Assembly (NCBI GenBank): GCA_900768735.1
Contig: CAAGDZ010000191.1
Span: 1 to 8,267 of the forward strand
DNA length: 8,267 nt
Direction of reading: 5' to 3'
Source of the DNA: Oscillospiraceae bacterium
GTDB lineage: Bacteria; Bacillota; Clostridia; Oscillospirales; Ruminococcaceae
In this document: positions 1 to 6,106 of the stretch, one piece after another
Position numbering within the stretch: the first letter of the stretch is position 1
How the letters are laid out: every line of letters begins with the position of its first letter
Made by a program: the position numbers and the translations under genes
The notes under the pieces: model-generated
Databases searched by the model: none
What the model was told of the DNA's origin: nothing
What the model saw: only the letters and a program-made list of their open reading frames with translations

Positions 1-1574
1 ATGGCGGTGTATACCGCGCCACCGTCGTCAAACTCGGTACATTTTCCGAAAGCGTCATAGCTTGCCTTCGGCGCGCCGCCGCGGTTCATTATACCCTCTA
101 TCGTCCGTTCCTGCTTTCTGGTGATAGGCATACCACCGCTTGACAGCACCGTGACAGAAGTCCTCGCCGACACCGAAACGTGGACGATAAGTCCGCTGTC
201 TGTCAGTCTGCCCTTGTGTATAAGCATTGACAGCGGTATACCGCGGCAGTCAATACAGTCGCGCCCCGCGGCGTTTATCCCCGCAATCAGGCTTTTAGCA
301 AAGGTGCGCGAGCGGCTGTCCGCACGATGACCCACGCATATAATTTTATCGGTTGCGGCGGCGAGCGCCGAGCCGAGCCGCGCCATAATCTGCGGGGTAG
401 CGGTGATGCTGGTTTCACCGGTAAAGCCGTTCTCGTCCAGTCGGAAAAGTCCGTGCGCGTCATGCTCAATGTCGCTTGAAAGCGTGATGTTATCCTCTGT
501 CTGCTTGTTGCTCCAGATTTTTATATCCGGCATGACGATACAGCCGCGTCCGAGCGTGGCGCCGTCGCCGATTACGGCGTTTTCATACACCGCGCTGTCG
601 CGCTTTACAGATACGTCGCGGCATATTATGCAGTCGTTGAGTCTTGTGTTATCCCCGATAAATGCGCCGTCCGAAACTATAGCTCCGTCAATCGTGCAGT
701 CGTTTCCGACGGTTACGTTGTCGCCGATTACCGAGCCGTCGCGTATGACGGTGTTTTCACCGATGGTTACGTTCTTACCTATATAATACGGCGGGCGCAG
801 ATTCTGATAGCTGCCTGTGCCGCTGTCGCAGTACCCGCCCTCGGTGAGCCGCCTTGCGGGGAGCTTTACTTTCACCTCTCCGTCAAGCATATCACGCTGA
901 CAGCGCTTGTACGCCTTGAGGTCGCCTATGTCGCACCAGTAGCCGTGCTCCTCGTATGCGTACAGCGGCATTTTCCTCTCCTGCATAAGCGGGAAAATAT
1001 CGCAGGCAAAATCCGTAAAGCCGTCGGGGATAATGTCAAGCGTTTCGGGTGATATGATATACACACCTGTGTTCGCCTTGTCCTCGGTACAGCCGATAAA
1101 GGACGGCTTTTCGATAAAGCCGGTCACCCTTCCGTTCTGCGCGGTCACTATGCCGAACTCGCGCGGGTCGTCGGTCTTTTTGGTGATGATGGTCGCGGCG
1201 GCGTTGTTGTCCTTGTGATATTTCATCGCGGCGGTGAGATTAAAGTCGCACAGCGCGTCGCCGCTTATCACGACAAACGGCTCGGTAAAGCCGGCGGCTG
1301 CCTTTTTTACACAGCCCGCCGTGCCGAGCGGCGCGTCCTCGTACGAAAAAGCAAGCTTTATCCCGCAGTAATCCATACCGTCAAAGTAGCTTTCTATCAT
1401 TTCTCCCTTGTACATAAGAGTAAAAACCGCCTCGGTACAGCCGTGCGTTTTGAGTAAATCCAGTATATAACAGCAAATCGGCTTTGTACAAAGCGGGGCA
1501 AGGGGTTTAGGCATATTTTCGGTAAGCGGGAGCAGGCGCGTACCGCCGCCGCCCGCCATTATAACAGCTTTCAT
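1..1574 (-). CDS. Sugar-phosphate nucleotidyltransferase with beta-helix and PMM/PGM-like domain (3' end outside window)
   Basis: The 524 visible residues read without a stop from ATG (complement of 1572-1574) to the window edge. AAGGAGGA lies about 6 bases upstream and fixes the start. Residues 1-235 are an NTP_transferase domain: MAGGGGTRL (6-14) with PLT and PKP to residue 24, LGTAG (83-87), SGD (104-106, metal aspartate), EKP (155-157) and GYWCDIGD (211-218). Residues about 264-350 carry hexapeptide repeats (IGKNVT, IGENTV, IGDNVT, IGDGAT), a left-handed beta-helix. From about 375 a phosphomannomutase/phosphoglucomutase-like domain begins (ENGFTGE, TPQIMARLG). Proteins of this layout are usually annotated mannose-1-phosphate guanylyltransferase/phosphomannomutase and run to roughly 800 residues, so about a third is missing here. 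The family makes NDP-sugars (GDP-mannose or similar) from sugar 1-phosphates in the cytosol, for cell-surface glycans; substrate and nucleotide cannot be fixed from sequence. The PMM-like domain lacks the TASHNP serine loop: at the expected place it reads SGLIVHVSVSARTS (460-473). Confidence 0.9.
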   Translation of the reverse strand, partial: MKAVIMAGGGGTRLLPLTENMPKPLAPLCTKPICCYILDLLKTHGCTEAVFTLMYKGEMIESYFDGMDYCGIKLAFSYEDAPLGTAGCVKKAAAGFTEPFVVISGDALCDFNLTAAMKYHKDNNAAATIITKKTDDPREFGIVTAQNGRVTGFIEKPSFIGCTEDKANTGVYIISPETLDIIPDGFTDFACDIFPLMQERKMPLYAYEEHGYWCDIGDLKAYKRCQRDMLDGEVKVKLPARRLTEGGYCDSGTGSYQNLRPPYYIGKNVTIGENTVIRDGSVIGDNVTVGNDCTIDGAIVSDGAFIGDNTRLNDCIICRDVSVKRDSAVYENAVIGDGATLGRGCIVMPDIKIWSNKQTEDNITLSSDIEHDAHGLFRLDENGFTGETSITATPQIMARLGSALAAATDKIICVGHRADSRSRTFAKSLIAGINAAGRDCIDCRGIPLSMLIHKGRLTDSGLIVHVSVSARTSVTVLSSGGMPITRKQERTIEGIMNRGGAPKASYDAFGKCTEFDDGGAVYTA

Positions 1575-1728
1575 AAAAATCCTCCTTAAATGTCGGTGTT
1601 AATATTATCTTTTTTTTGTCCGAAAATATAACAAAATCACCGATATTCTGTTATAAACCGCACTTAAATTTGTCTTGCAGCATATTATAAACAGTAGGAA
1701 TAATGCACGGCGGCGGGATTTTTCCGTC

Positions 1729-1755
1729 AAAAAGCCGCACCCATTATTGTGCGGT
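1729..1755. other. Small hairpin in the divergent intergenic region
   Basis: GCCGCAC (1734-1740) can pair with GTGCGGT (1749-1755) around an 8-base loop, in the leader of the DUF3343 operon. On the minus strand the stem is 6 bp and is followed by five T (complement of 1729-1733), so it could be a weak terminator pointing toward the nucleotidyltransferase gene. No convincing promoter was found elsewhere in the 220-bp gap at 1575-1794. The role is unknown and the stem may be chance. Confidence 0.3.
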
Positions 1756-1794
1756 GCTGTCCGAAGATTATTGTGAAAGGAACGGTTATAAAAA

Positions 1795-2013
1795 ATGAGA
1801 TATTTTATTATATTAAAGTCATCTACCGCGGCGCTGAAGGCGCAGAATACGCTTGCAAAAATGAAGATAAAGGCGCAGGCGGGAAAAATCACGGCAAAGG
1901 GCGGGTGCAGGTTCGGCATATATACCGATGATGACGCGGATAAGGTCTGCCGTATTCTCGGACTATCGGGAATAAGCTGTGTAGAGATACAAAAGGACGG
2001 TGGTACGGGATGA
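1795..2013 (+). CDS. DUF3343 family protein (putative Se/S carrier-like)
   Basis: This 72-residue protein starts at ATG 1795, with an AAAGGA-type ribosome binding site about 12 bases upstream. It shows the DUF3343 pattern: an N-terminal strand followed by ST-A-L-A (YFIILKSSTAALKAQ), a central segment, and a conserved cysteine in GGCRFGI (Cys38), then an alpha/beta half that handles DDADKVCRIL. The family is described as putative Se/S carrier proteins and has been tied by comparative genomics to selenium metabolism and to class V aminotransferases; no enzymatic reaction is established. Its stop overlaps the start of the next gene (ATGA at 2010-2013), so the two are almost certainly translated together. 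Inference: Cys38 could accept persulfide or selenide from, or pass it to, the neighbouring PLP enzyme. No selD, yqeB or yqeC is visible in the window, so a selenium role is unproven here. Confidence 0.8.
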   Translation: MRYFIILKSSTAALKAQNTLAKMKIKAQAGKITAKGGCRFGIYTDDDADKVCRILGLSGISCVEIQKDGGTG

Positions 2014-3146
2014 TATATTTTGACAATGCCGCGACCACTTATCCGAAGCCCGGAAGTGTTATACGCACCGCGGAAAAGGCGCTGTACGACTACGGCGCAA
2101 ATCCGGGCAGGGCAGGGCACAAGCTGTCGCTTGACACTTCTATGATGGTGTTCCGTTCAAGAGAAAAGTGCGCCGAATTTTTCGGCGGCGACACGGAAAA
2201 CACGGTGTTCACGCTTAACTGCACCCACGCGCTTAATTTTGCAATAAAGGGAGTATGCGCCGCAAACGGGAAATGCCATGTAATAACCACCGACCTTGAG
2301 CACAACTCGGTGATACGCCCCGTCCACGCTCTGTCCGAGCAGGGGAAAATCAGCTACAGCATAGCAAATACGGGCGAAACCGACGCGGAGCTTGTAAAGG
2401 CGGTGAGCGACCTTGTTAGGCGCGACACAAGGGTAATTGTCATGACTGCAGGGTGTAACGTAAACGGTAGGATAACCCCGCTTAAAAAAATCGGGGAGCT
2501 TTGCCGCAAAAAGGATATATGCCTTATTGCGGACTGCGCGCAGGCAGCGGGCGTGATACCGCTGTCGCTTTCCGACGGGATAAATATTATCTGTGCGCCC
2601 GGTCACAAGGGACTCTATGGACCTATGGGCACGGGAGTAATGATAACCGACGGAAAATACCCTCTGAAAGCGATAATAGAGGGCGGCACAGGCAGCGTCA
2701 GCACCGAAATAACCCAGCCCGATTTTCTCCCCGATATGCTGGAGAGCGGCACGATAAACACCCCCGGGGCGATTGCACTCGGCAGCGGAGTTGATTTTGT
2801 ACGTTCAAAGGGTATAGACCGCATTTATACGCACGAAACCGCGCTGTGCAGTCTGTTTATCGAGCGGTGCGGCAAAAACAAGCGGATAACCGTTTACCGC
2901 TCACCGAAAACCGAGCATTATCTGCCGGTTGTTTCCTTTAATGTTGACGGCGTTGAGGCGTCCGAGCTTGCGCGTGTGCTCTCAGACAACGGTTTTTATC
3001 TGCGCGGTGGATTTCACTGCAATTTCCTCGCGCATAAAAAGCAGGGCACAAGCGACAGCGGCACGGTGCGGTTCGCTCCGTCGGTGTTCAATACAAGGCT
3101 TGATGTGATAAAGCTGACGGATTTTCTAAACAAAACTTATAAATAA
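2010..3146 (+). CDS. Cysteine desulfurase family PLP enzyme (aminotransferase class V)
   Basis: At 378 residues it is complete for the family and translationally coupled to the DUF3343 gene. Fold type I PLP enzyme signatures are in order: FDNAATTYPKP (4-14), histidine H98 in DLEHNS (PLP stacking), IADCAQAAG (173-181) with D175 and Q178 for the cofactor, APGHKGLYGP (196-205) with K200 as the Schiff-base lysine, EGGTGS (224-229), and RGGFHCN (332-338) with C337 at the position of the persulfide-forming cysteine. The EGGTGS signature points to the subgroup annotated simply as 'cysteine desulfurase family protein' (TIGR01977-like), distinct from housekeeping IscS/SufS. The expected reaction is cysteine to alanine with transfer of sulfur to an acceptor; selenocysteine lyase activity is an alternative. 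No SufU, IscU or tRNA-thiolation partner is adjacent, leaving DUF3343 as the only candidate partner in view. Confidence 0.88.
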   Translation: MIYFDNAATTYPKPGSVIRTAEKALYDYGANPGRAGHKLSLDTSMMVFRSREKCAEFFGGDTENTVFTLNCTHALNFAIKGVCAANGKCHVITTDLEHNSVIRPVHALSEQGKISYSIANTGETDAELVKAVSDLVRRDTRVIVMTAGCNVNGRITPLKKIGELCRKKDICLIADCAQAAGVIPLSLSDGINIICAPGHKGLYGPMGTGVMITDGKYPLKAIIEGGTGSVSTEITQPDFLPDMLESGTINTPGAIALGSGVDFVRSKGIDRIYTHETALCSLFIERCGKNKRITVYRSPKTEHYLPVVSFNVDGVEASELARVLSDNGFYLRGGFHCNFLAHKKQGTSDSGTVRFAPSVFNTRLDVIKLTDFLNKTYK

Positions 3147-3220
3147 GCCTAAGCCTTTGCATATATTGTTGTTTTGCCGTATGTCTTTTATTCTGAAAAC
3201 AATAACAAGTCATATAATGT

Positions 3221-3262
3221 TTCCCGTCGCACGCAGAACAGAAAATCAGTGTGCGGCGGGAA
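3221..3262 (+). terminator. Possible terminator after the DUF3343-desulfurase operon
   Basis: TTCCCGTCGCAC (3221-3232) pairs with GTGCGGCGGGAA (3251-3262), a 12-bp stem with one G-U pair and an 18-base loop. The downstream bases (CGGTTTGATTTGTATTG) are T-rich but have no clean T run. It is the only strong stem between the operon stop at 3146 and the tRNA promoter, so it may end that transcript or act as an mRNA 3' stabiliser. Confidence 0.45.
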
Positions 3263-3317
3263 CGGTTTGATTTGTATTGTAAAATATGAAGAGGTAAAAA
3301 TAAATTGTTTGCGGTGC

Positions 3318-3346
3318 TTGACATTGAAATCAAACGGTGGTATAAT
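3318..3346 (+). promoter_or_regulatory. Sigma-A promoter for tRNA-Pro
   Basis: A perfect TTGACA (3318-3323) and a perfect TATAAT (3341-3346) are separated by exactly 17 bp. Transcription would start near 3353 and give a leader of about 60 bases before the mature tRNA at 3415. No open reading frame lies between, so the tRNA is the evident target. Confidence 0.88.
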
Positions 3347-3414
3347 CATATAGTAATTTTTGCGGATTGTTTTGATGTAAAGCAGGATAATATACAGGAT
3401 TAAATATGAATTAT

Positions 3415-3490
3415 CGGGGTGTGGCGCAGTTGGTAGCGCGCGACATTTGGGATGTTGAGGCCGCAGGTTCGAACCCTGTCACTCCGACCA
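3415..3490 (+). tRNA. tRNA-Pro (anticodon UGG)
   Basis: A full 76-base cloverleaf is present. The acceptor stem is CGGGGTG/CACTCCG with one G-U pair; the D stem is GCGC/GCGC; the anticodon stem CGACA/TGTTG holds the loop TTTGGGA with anticodon TGG at 3448-3450. The T arm is GCAGG-TTCGAAC-CCTGT, followed by discriminator A and encoded CCA. It decodes CCA and, by wobble, other proline codons. The integrase gene just downstream makes this the likely attB gene of the prophage. The tRNA is intact, as expected when the element restores its 3' end. Confidence 0.97.
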
Positions 3491-3521
3491 AAAATTATGC
3501 CGAAAAGGCAACAATAAAAAT

Positions 3522-3563
3522 CCTCTAAATTCCTTTCGTATAAAGGGTTTAGAGGTTTTTTTT
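3522..3563 (+). terminator. Rho-independent terminator of tRNA-Pro
   Basis: CCTCTAAA (3522-3529) pairs with TTTAGAGG (3548-3555). An inner stem CCTTT/AAAGG follows after a small bulge, with loop CGTAT. Eight T (3556-3563) follow directly. It lies 32 bases past the CCA end and should also limit read-through from the tRNA into the antisense strand of the integrase gene. Confidence 0.93.
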
Positions 3564-3630
3564 GTTTTGAAATTTATTTGCAGATTATGGCAAAAATAAT
3601 CTGAATTTATGCGATTTTTTCATAGGTTAG

Positions 3631-3649
3631 GGTGTCAGTTTGGGTGTCA
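3631..3649 (+). repeat. Direct repeat GGTGTCA next to the integrase, candidate arm-type sites
   Basis: GGTGTCA occurs at 3631-3637 and again at 3643-3649, start-to-start 12 bp, immediately beyond the integrase stop and between it and the tRNA. Tn916/lambda-type integrases bind short direct repeats near the attachment core through their N-terminal domain. The position fits, but binding is inferred. Confidence 0.45.
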
Positions 3650-3654
3650 ATTTT

Positions 3655-4806
3655 TTAGCCTATCTTTGATATATACTCATCCATTTTGCTGATGTTTTTA
3701 TGCTTGTACTGCTCGTCCAGGTGAGTGTATATTGCAAGTGTGGTCGATATATTGCTATGTCCTGCCTGCTCTTTAGCAGTGAGTACATCAACGCCGGCAA
3801 GATACATCAGCGAAATAAACGTATGCCGCAGCCAGTGCGGGGTAATGCGCGGTATGCTCAGTGCTTTTAAACTATAGTTATCTTTCGGCAGACCGTATTT
3901 TTTATCAAGCTCGACAAGATACTTATTCCACATTTTTGTCCAGCCGGATTCGCAGAGCATTTTGCCTTGAGCGTTGGGACATACAAAAAGTGATGTATGT
4001 TCCTGAGCGCGGAGGTAATCGATAAGTATTTTAGGTATATATACAGTCCGTGTAGCCGACTTTGTTTTGCCGCCGCTCTTGACAGCAAGCTTGTTATTTA
4101 CGCGCTCAACGGATTTATTAACGGATATAGTTCCGACGTCCAGGTCAATATCCGACCAAAGCAGAGGTATGAGCTCACCGCGTCGCAGTCCTGCGTACAT
4201 CATTATCATGGCGGCGGTCTGTGCTCGGTGCGGAGTATTAAGTACCCACTGCTGCTCTGCGTTGCTCAGAGCGCGCCTGTCAAAGTATGCAAGCTCGGAG
4301 TTTACCGATACGGTGCTTTGCTTTTGCGTCTTGGGGATTTTTATCGACGCAAACACGTTATAATCTACTACGCGCTCATCAGCCGTCATCTGCATTATTC
4401 CCGCCGCAATGTCCTTGACCGTTTTAAGAGTTTTCTGCGAATAGCCTTTATCGGCTAGCTCGTTTAAAATGTCTTTAAGCATATACTGTCGCATTTTTGT
4501 GACCGGCTCGCCGAATAGTTTATCAAGTTTGTTGATGTCGGCTTTAAGCACATTATACCACTTGTCGGACACTTCTGCTTTTTTCGAGCGAAGCCATATC
4601 TGCGACCAGTAGCCGAACGTGTCTTTATCAGACATAATGTCAAGACCTTTGTTCTGCCGAGCCTTGACCTCGTTGTATTTGGCCTCCAGTTCCTTGTATG
4701 TGCGGGCGTAGATATATTTGTATATCGGCTTGCCGTACTCCGTGCCGACATACATTTTTGTCTGCAAGCGTCCGTCCGCTCTCTTTGTGTAACTTATCTT
4801 TGGCAT
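3655..4806 (-). CDS. int: Tyrosine-type site-specific recombinase (phage integrase)
   Basis: This 383-residue protein starts at ATG (complement of 4804-4806), with AAAGGAGT about 8 bases upstream. Three parts are visible: an N-terminal arm-DNA-binding region (about 1-55, rich in K/R/Y), a SAM-like core-binding domain (about 62-160), and the catalytic domain (about 175-375). Catalytic residues are R208 in GLRRGEL, a likely beta-hairpin lysine in SGGKTKSATR (244-253), H324-x-x-R327 in HWLRHTF, H350 in GHSN and the nucleophile Y360 in IYTHL. The length and layout match Tn916/phage integrases of Firmicutes. It would cut and rejoin attP and attB, here presumably in tRNA-Pro. It lies 52 bp downstream of the repressor gene on the same strand, so the two may be co-transcribed. 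No recombination directionality factor is recognisable in the window. All catalytic positions are present, so it is probably active. Confidence 0.96.
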   Translation of the reverse strand: MPKISYTKRADGRLQTKMYVGTEYGKPIYKYIYARTYKELEAKYNEVKARQNKGLDIMSDKDTFGYWSQIWLRSKKAEVSDKWYNVLKADINKLDKLFGEPVTKMRQYMLKDILNELADKGYSQKTLKTVKDIAAGIMQMTADERVVDYNVFASIKIPKTQKQSTVSVNSELAYFDRRALSNAEQQWVLNTPHRAQTAAMIMMYAGLRRGELIPLLWSDIDLDVGTISVNKSVERVNNKLAVKSGGKTKSATRTVYIPKILIDYLRAQEHTSLFVCPNAQGKMLCESGWTKMWNKYLVELDKKYGLPKDNYSLKALSIPRITPHWLRHTFISLMYLAGVDVLTAKEQAGHSNISTTLAIYTHLDEQYKHKNISKMDEYISKIG

Positions 4807-4823
4807 ATTATTACTCCTTTTAC

Positions 4824-4860
4824 AGATTTCCCGCCGAATATCAGCGGGAAATCTTTTTTT
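4824..4860 (+). terminator. Intrinsic terminator facing rightward between integrase and repressor
   Basis: A perfect 11-bp stem, AGATTTCCCGC (4824-4834) with GCGGGAAATCT (4844-4854), has a 9-base loop and is followed on the plus strand by a T run (4854-4860). On the minus strand, where both flanking genes are read, the hairpin is not followed by T, so it should stop transcription coming from the left (antisense to int). The T run touches the repressor stop codon. On the sense strand the stem sits just before the int ribosome binding site. Confidence 0.75.
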
Positions 4861-5482
4861 ATACAGTCTTTATAATCTGCCTAACAAGTCCAAGCACCTG
4901 CAGGCGGTTAAGCTCTTCGTTTTCAAAGTGTCTTGTCTTATACTCGGGGTTTATAGATACAAGGTCTACCCAGTTACTGCCGTACTTAACCTTTTTGACT
5001 ACAGCGTCCTCATCGTCTATAAGGACTACTGCTATCTGCCCGCTGTCAACGCTCGTCTGTTTGTGTACTACTATTGTATCTCCGTCTTCAATTTTCGGAT
5101 ACATACTATCGCCTGATACACGGATAGCGATAGTTTCGGCTGCTTCGTAGGGATTGTGTATTATAGTAGGGATATAGTCTATAATGCAGTCACGAGCAGC
5201 AGCTCCGAAGCCTGCGGAAACACTCTCATATAAAGGTATCATGCGTATGTCGGATTGGGGGAGTATTGTGGCATTGGACTCAACGGGGTCGTCGTCTAAA
5301 ATTGCAGATTTAGGGATATTATAATATTCTGAAATCTTTTGTATGACACCCATTCTAGGAGTTTTTGTTCCTTTTTCCCAAGTCGATACAGCTTTATCAG
5401 TTACACCTACTATTTTACCGAATTCTTCTTGAGTAAGATGATGTTCTTCTCTAAGTTTTTTTATTTTATCTCCTATTGACAT
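4859..5482 (-). CDS. CI/LexA-like phage repressor: XRE HTH + S24 autoprotease
   Basis: This 207-residue protein starts at ATG with AGAGGTGAT upstream. Residues 4-58 are an XRE/HTH_3 domain (IKKLREEHHLTQEEFGKIVG, then VTDKAVSTWEKGTKTP). Residues about 83-203 are a peptidase S24 (LexA-like) domain: a probable A90-G91 cleavage site in SVSAGFG, the serine nucleophile S126 in SGDSMYP, and the general-base lysine most likely K163 in DAVVKKVKY. This is the lambda CI/LexA plan. It should bind operators as a dimer, hold the prophage silent, and cleave itself when RecA is activated by DNA damage. It is divergent from the Cro-like gene and its own promoter contains an operator (5509-5521), indicating autoregulation. 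The integrase follows downstream on the same strand. Confidence 0.95.
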   Translation of the reverse strand: MSIGDKIKKLREEHHLTQEEFGKIVGVTDKAVSTWEKGTKTPRMGVIQKISEYYNIPKSAILDDDPVESNATILPQSDIRMIPLYESVSAGFGAAARDCIIDYIPTIIHNPYEAAETIAIRVSGDSMYPKIEDGDTIVVHKQTSVDSGQIAVVLIDDEDAVVKKVKYGSNWVDLVSINPEYKTRHFENEELNRLQVLGLVRQIIKTV

Positions 5483-5503
5483 AATATCACCTCTTTCACT
5501 ACT

Positions 5504-5532
5504 ATTATATACTTTAAGTAGATAAATGTCAA
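5504..5532 (-). promoter_or_regulatory. Repressor promoter (PRM-like)
   Basis: On the minus strand a perfect TTGACA (complement of 5527-5532) and a perfect TATAAT (complement of 5504-5509) have a 17-bp spacer, giving a start about 15 bases before the repressor ATG. The spacer and -10 edge contain operator 1. Confidence 0.9.
5509..5521. promoter_or_regulatory. Operator 1 (ATACTTTAAGTAG)
   Basis: It matches the 13-bp palindrome CTACTTTAAGTAG at 12 of 13 positions. It overlaps the -10 edge and spacer of the repressor promoter, so binding here should repress the repressor gene. Confidence 0.75.
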
Positions 5533-5550
5533 TACTAAATTGAATTTTTT

Positions 5551-5563
5551 CGACTTAAAGAAG
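5551..5563. promoter_or_regulatory. Operator 2, degenerate (CGACTTAAAGAAG)
   Basis: It resembles the inverse form CTACTTAAAGTAG with two changes. It lies midway between the two divergent -35 boxes, 42 bp from operator 1 and 39 bp from operator 3 (centre to centre). This is the weakest of the four matches. Confidence 0.5.
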
Positions 5564-5581
5564 ATTTTTTCTATAAAAGTA

Positions 5582-5610
5582 TTGACAATCTACCAAAAGT
5601 AGAGTATAAT
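5582..5610 (+). promoter_or_regulatory. Early rightward promoter (PR-like)
   Basis: A perfect TTGACA (5582-5587) and a perfect TATAAT (5605-5610) have a 17-bp spacer, giving transcription from about 5617 into the Cro-like gene. The spacer is almost filled by operator 3, so repressor binding would exclude RNA polymerase. Confidence 0.93.
5590..5602. promoter_or_regulatory. Operator 3 (CTACCAAAAGTAG)
   Basis: Outer arms CTAC/GTAG are perfect and the centre is changed relative to operators 1 and 4. It sits between the -35 and -10 boxes of the rightward early promoter. Confidence 0.7.
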
Positions 5611-5641
5611 ATAGCTAGTGAAGTTGGAAGGAGGCGATAAA

Positions 5642-5830
5642 ATGCTGAAATTTACCGTTAAGCAGGCGAGAATGTATGCTGATTTGACGATGGAACAAAT
5701 GGGCGAATTTCTCAATATGTGCACGGATTCTTATCGTGCAAGAGAAAAATCACCGGGTAAGTTTTCTGTCTCTGAAGGTAAAAAGATTTCAGAGGTAACA
5801 GGCGTACCGATGGATTTGATTATTTTTTAA
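5642..5830 (+). CDS. Cro-like small HTH (XRE-type) regulator
   Basis: This 62-residue protein starts at ATG 5642, behind AAGGAGG (5628-5634) at 7 bases. An in-frame GTG at 5618 is rejected because it lies at the transcription start and has no ribosome binding site. The whole protein is one helix-turn-helix: FTVKQARMYADLTMEQMGEFL followed by the recognition-helix region CTDSYRAREKSP and KKISEVTGVPMDLIIF. Proteins of this kind commonly sit opposite the prophage repressor in Clostridia. It is likely a Cro or an activator of early genes; which one cannot be read from sequence. It is the first gene of the rightward early transcript. Confidence 0.85.
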   Translation: MLKFTVKQARMYADLTMEQMGEFLNMCTDSYRAREKSPGKFSVSEGKKISEVTGVPMDLIIF

Positions 5831-5839
5831 TTTTACACT

Positions 5840-5852
5840 CTACTTTAAGTAG
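5840..5852. promoter_or_regulatory. Operator 4 (CTACTTTAAGTAG), best palindrome
   Basis: This has perfect 6-bp arms CTACTT/AAGTAG around one base, in the 43-bp gap between the Cro-like gene and the next small gene. No promoter is recognisable at this spot. It may act as a transcription roadblock or loop with operators 1-3; operator 3 is 250 bp away centre to centre. Confidence 0.7.
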
Positions 5853-5873
5853 AACGTGAAAGGTGGTGATACC

Positions 5874-6074
5874 GTGAGTATGACAGTAAATGAGAACAAT
5901 GTGAATGCGGCGATAGAAATCTTGAACATTCTTGCCAAATATCAGCGTTCGGTTTCAGATGTTGATGAAATTATATCATTTATCCGCAATTATATATCTA
6001 AAAATACCGTTATAGCAAAACAGGACTTCAGGAGCAAGCTCGATTATTTGTTGAAAGCTTGTGACGAAAAATAA
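5874..6074 (+). CDS. Small phage early protein, unknown function
   Basis: The likely start is GTG 5874, giving 66 residues, behind AAGGTGGTGA (5860-5869); ATG 5880 in the same frame is an alternative. An upstream GTG at 5856 overlaps the ribosome binding site and is unlikely. The protein is predicted mostly helical (NAAIEILNILAKYQRS, VDEIISFIRNYI, FRSKLDYLLKAC), charged, without signal peptide or membrane segment. No family was recognised. It follows the Cro-like gene in the same early transcript with an operator between them. Its stop codon lies in the hairpin that separates it from the convergent portal-fusion gene. Confidence 0.6.
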   Translation: MSMTVNENNVNAAIEILNILAKYQRSVSDVDEIISFIRNYISKNTVIAKQDFRSKLDYLLKACDEK

Positions 6075-6099
6075 CCGCCTGCTATACAAGCAAGCGGTT
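6067..6099 (-). terminator. Terminator between convergent early and late-fragment genes
   Basis: AACCGCCTGCT (6073-6083) and AGCAAGCGGTT (6089-6099) form an 11-bp stem with one mismatch and a 5-base loop. Read leftward it is followed by A then five T (complement of 6067-6071), fitting a terminator for the minus-strand gene that ends at 6107. Rightward the following bases are less T-rich, so termination of the early transcript may be weaker. Confidence 0.7.
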
Positions 6100-6106
6100 T
6101 GAGAGA

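Noticed and set aside
403..786. 127-codon plus-strand open frame
   Set aside because: It is the antisense image of the beta-helix repeats in the nucleotidyltransferase gene; its serine/proline periodicity comes from the hexapeptide coding.
1660..1705. Possible promoter (TTGCAG ... AATAAT) for the DUF3343 operon
   Set aside because: Both boxes are weak and the spacing is 18; nothing separates it from chance AT-rich sequence.
1605..2120. 171-codon minus-strand open frame
   Set aside because: It lies antisense to the divergent intergenic region and to the DUF3343 and desulfurase genes, has low-complexity F/S/I/R composition and no ribosome binding site.
2157..2606. 149-codon minus-strand open frame
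   Set aside because: It is a shadow of the desulfurase gene, whose motifs are unambiguous on the plus strand.
3997..4458. 153-codon plus-strand open frame inside int
   Set aside because: It is antisense to the catalytic domain of a clearly real integrase and has no homology signature.
5618..5641. GTG start 24 bases upstream for the Cro-like gene
   Set aside because: It coincides with the predicted transcription start and would include the AAGGAGG ribosome binding site as coding sequence; ATG 5642 is better.
5501..5852. Operator repeats considered as a CRISPR or transposon-end array
   Set aside because: Spacing is irregular, the units are 13-bp palindromes that overlap promoters, and there are no spacers or transposase.
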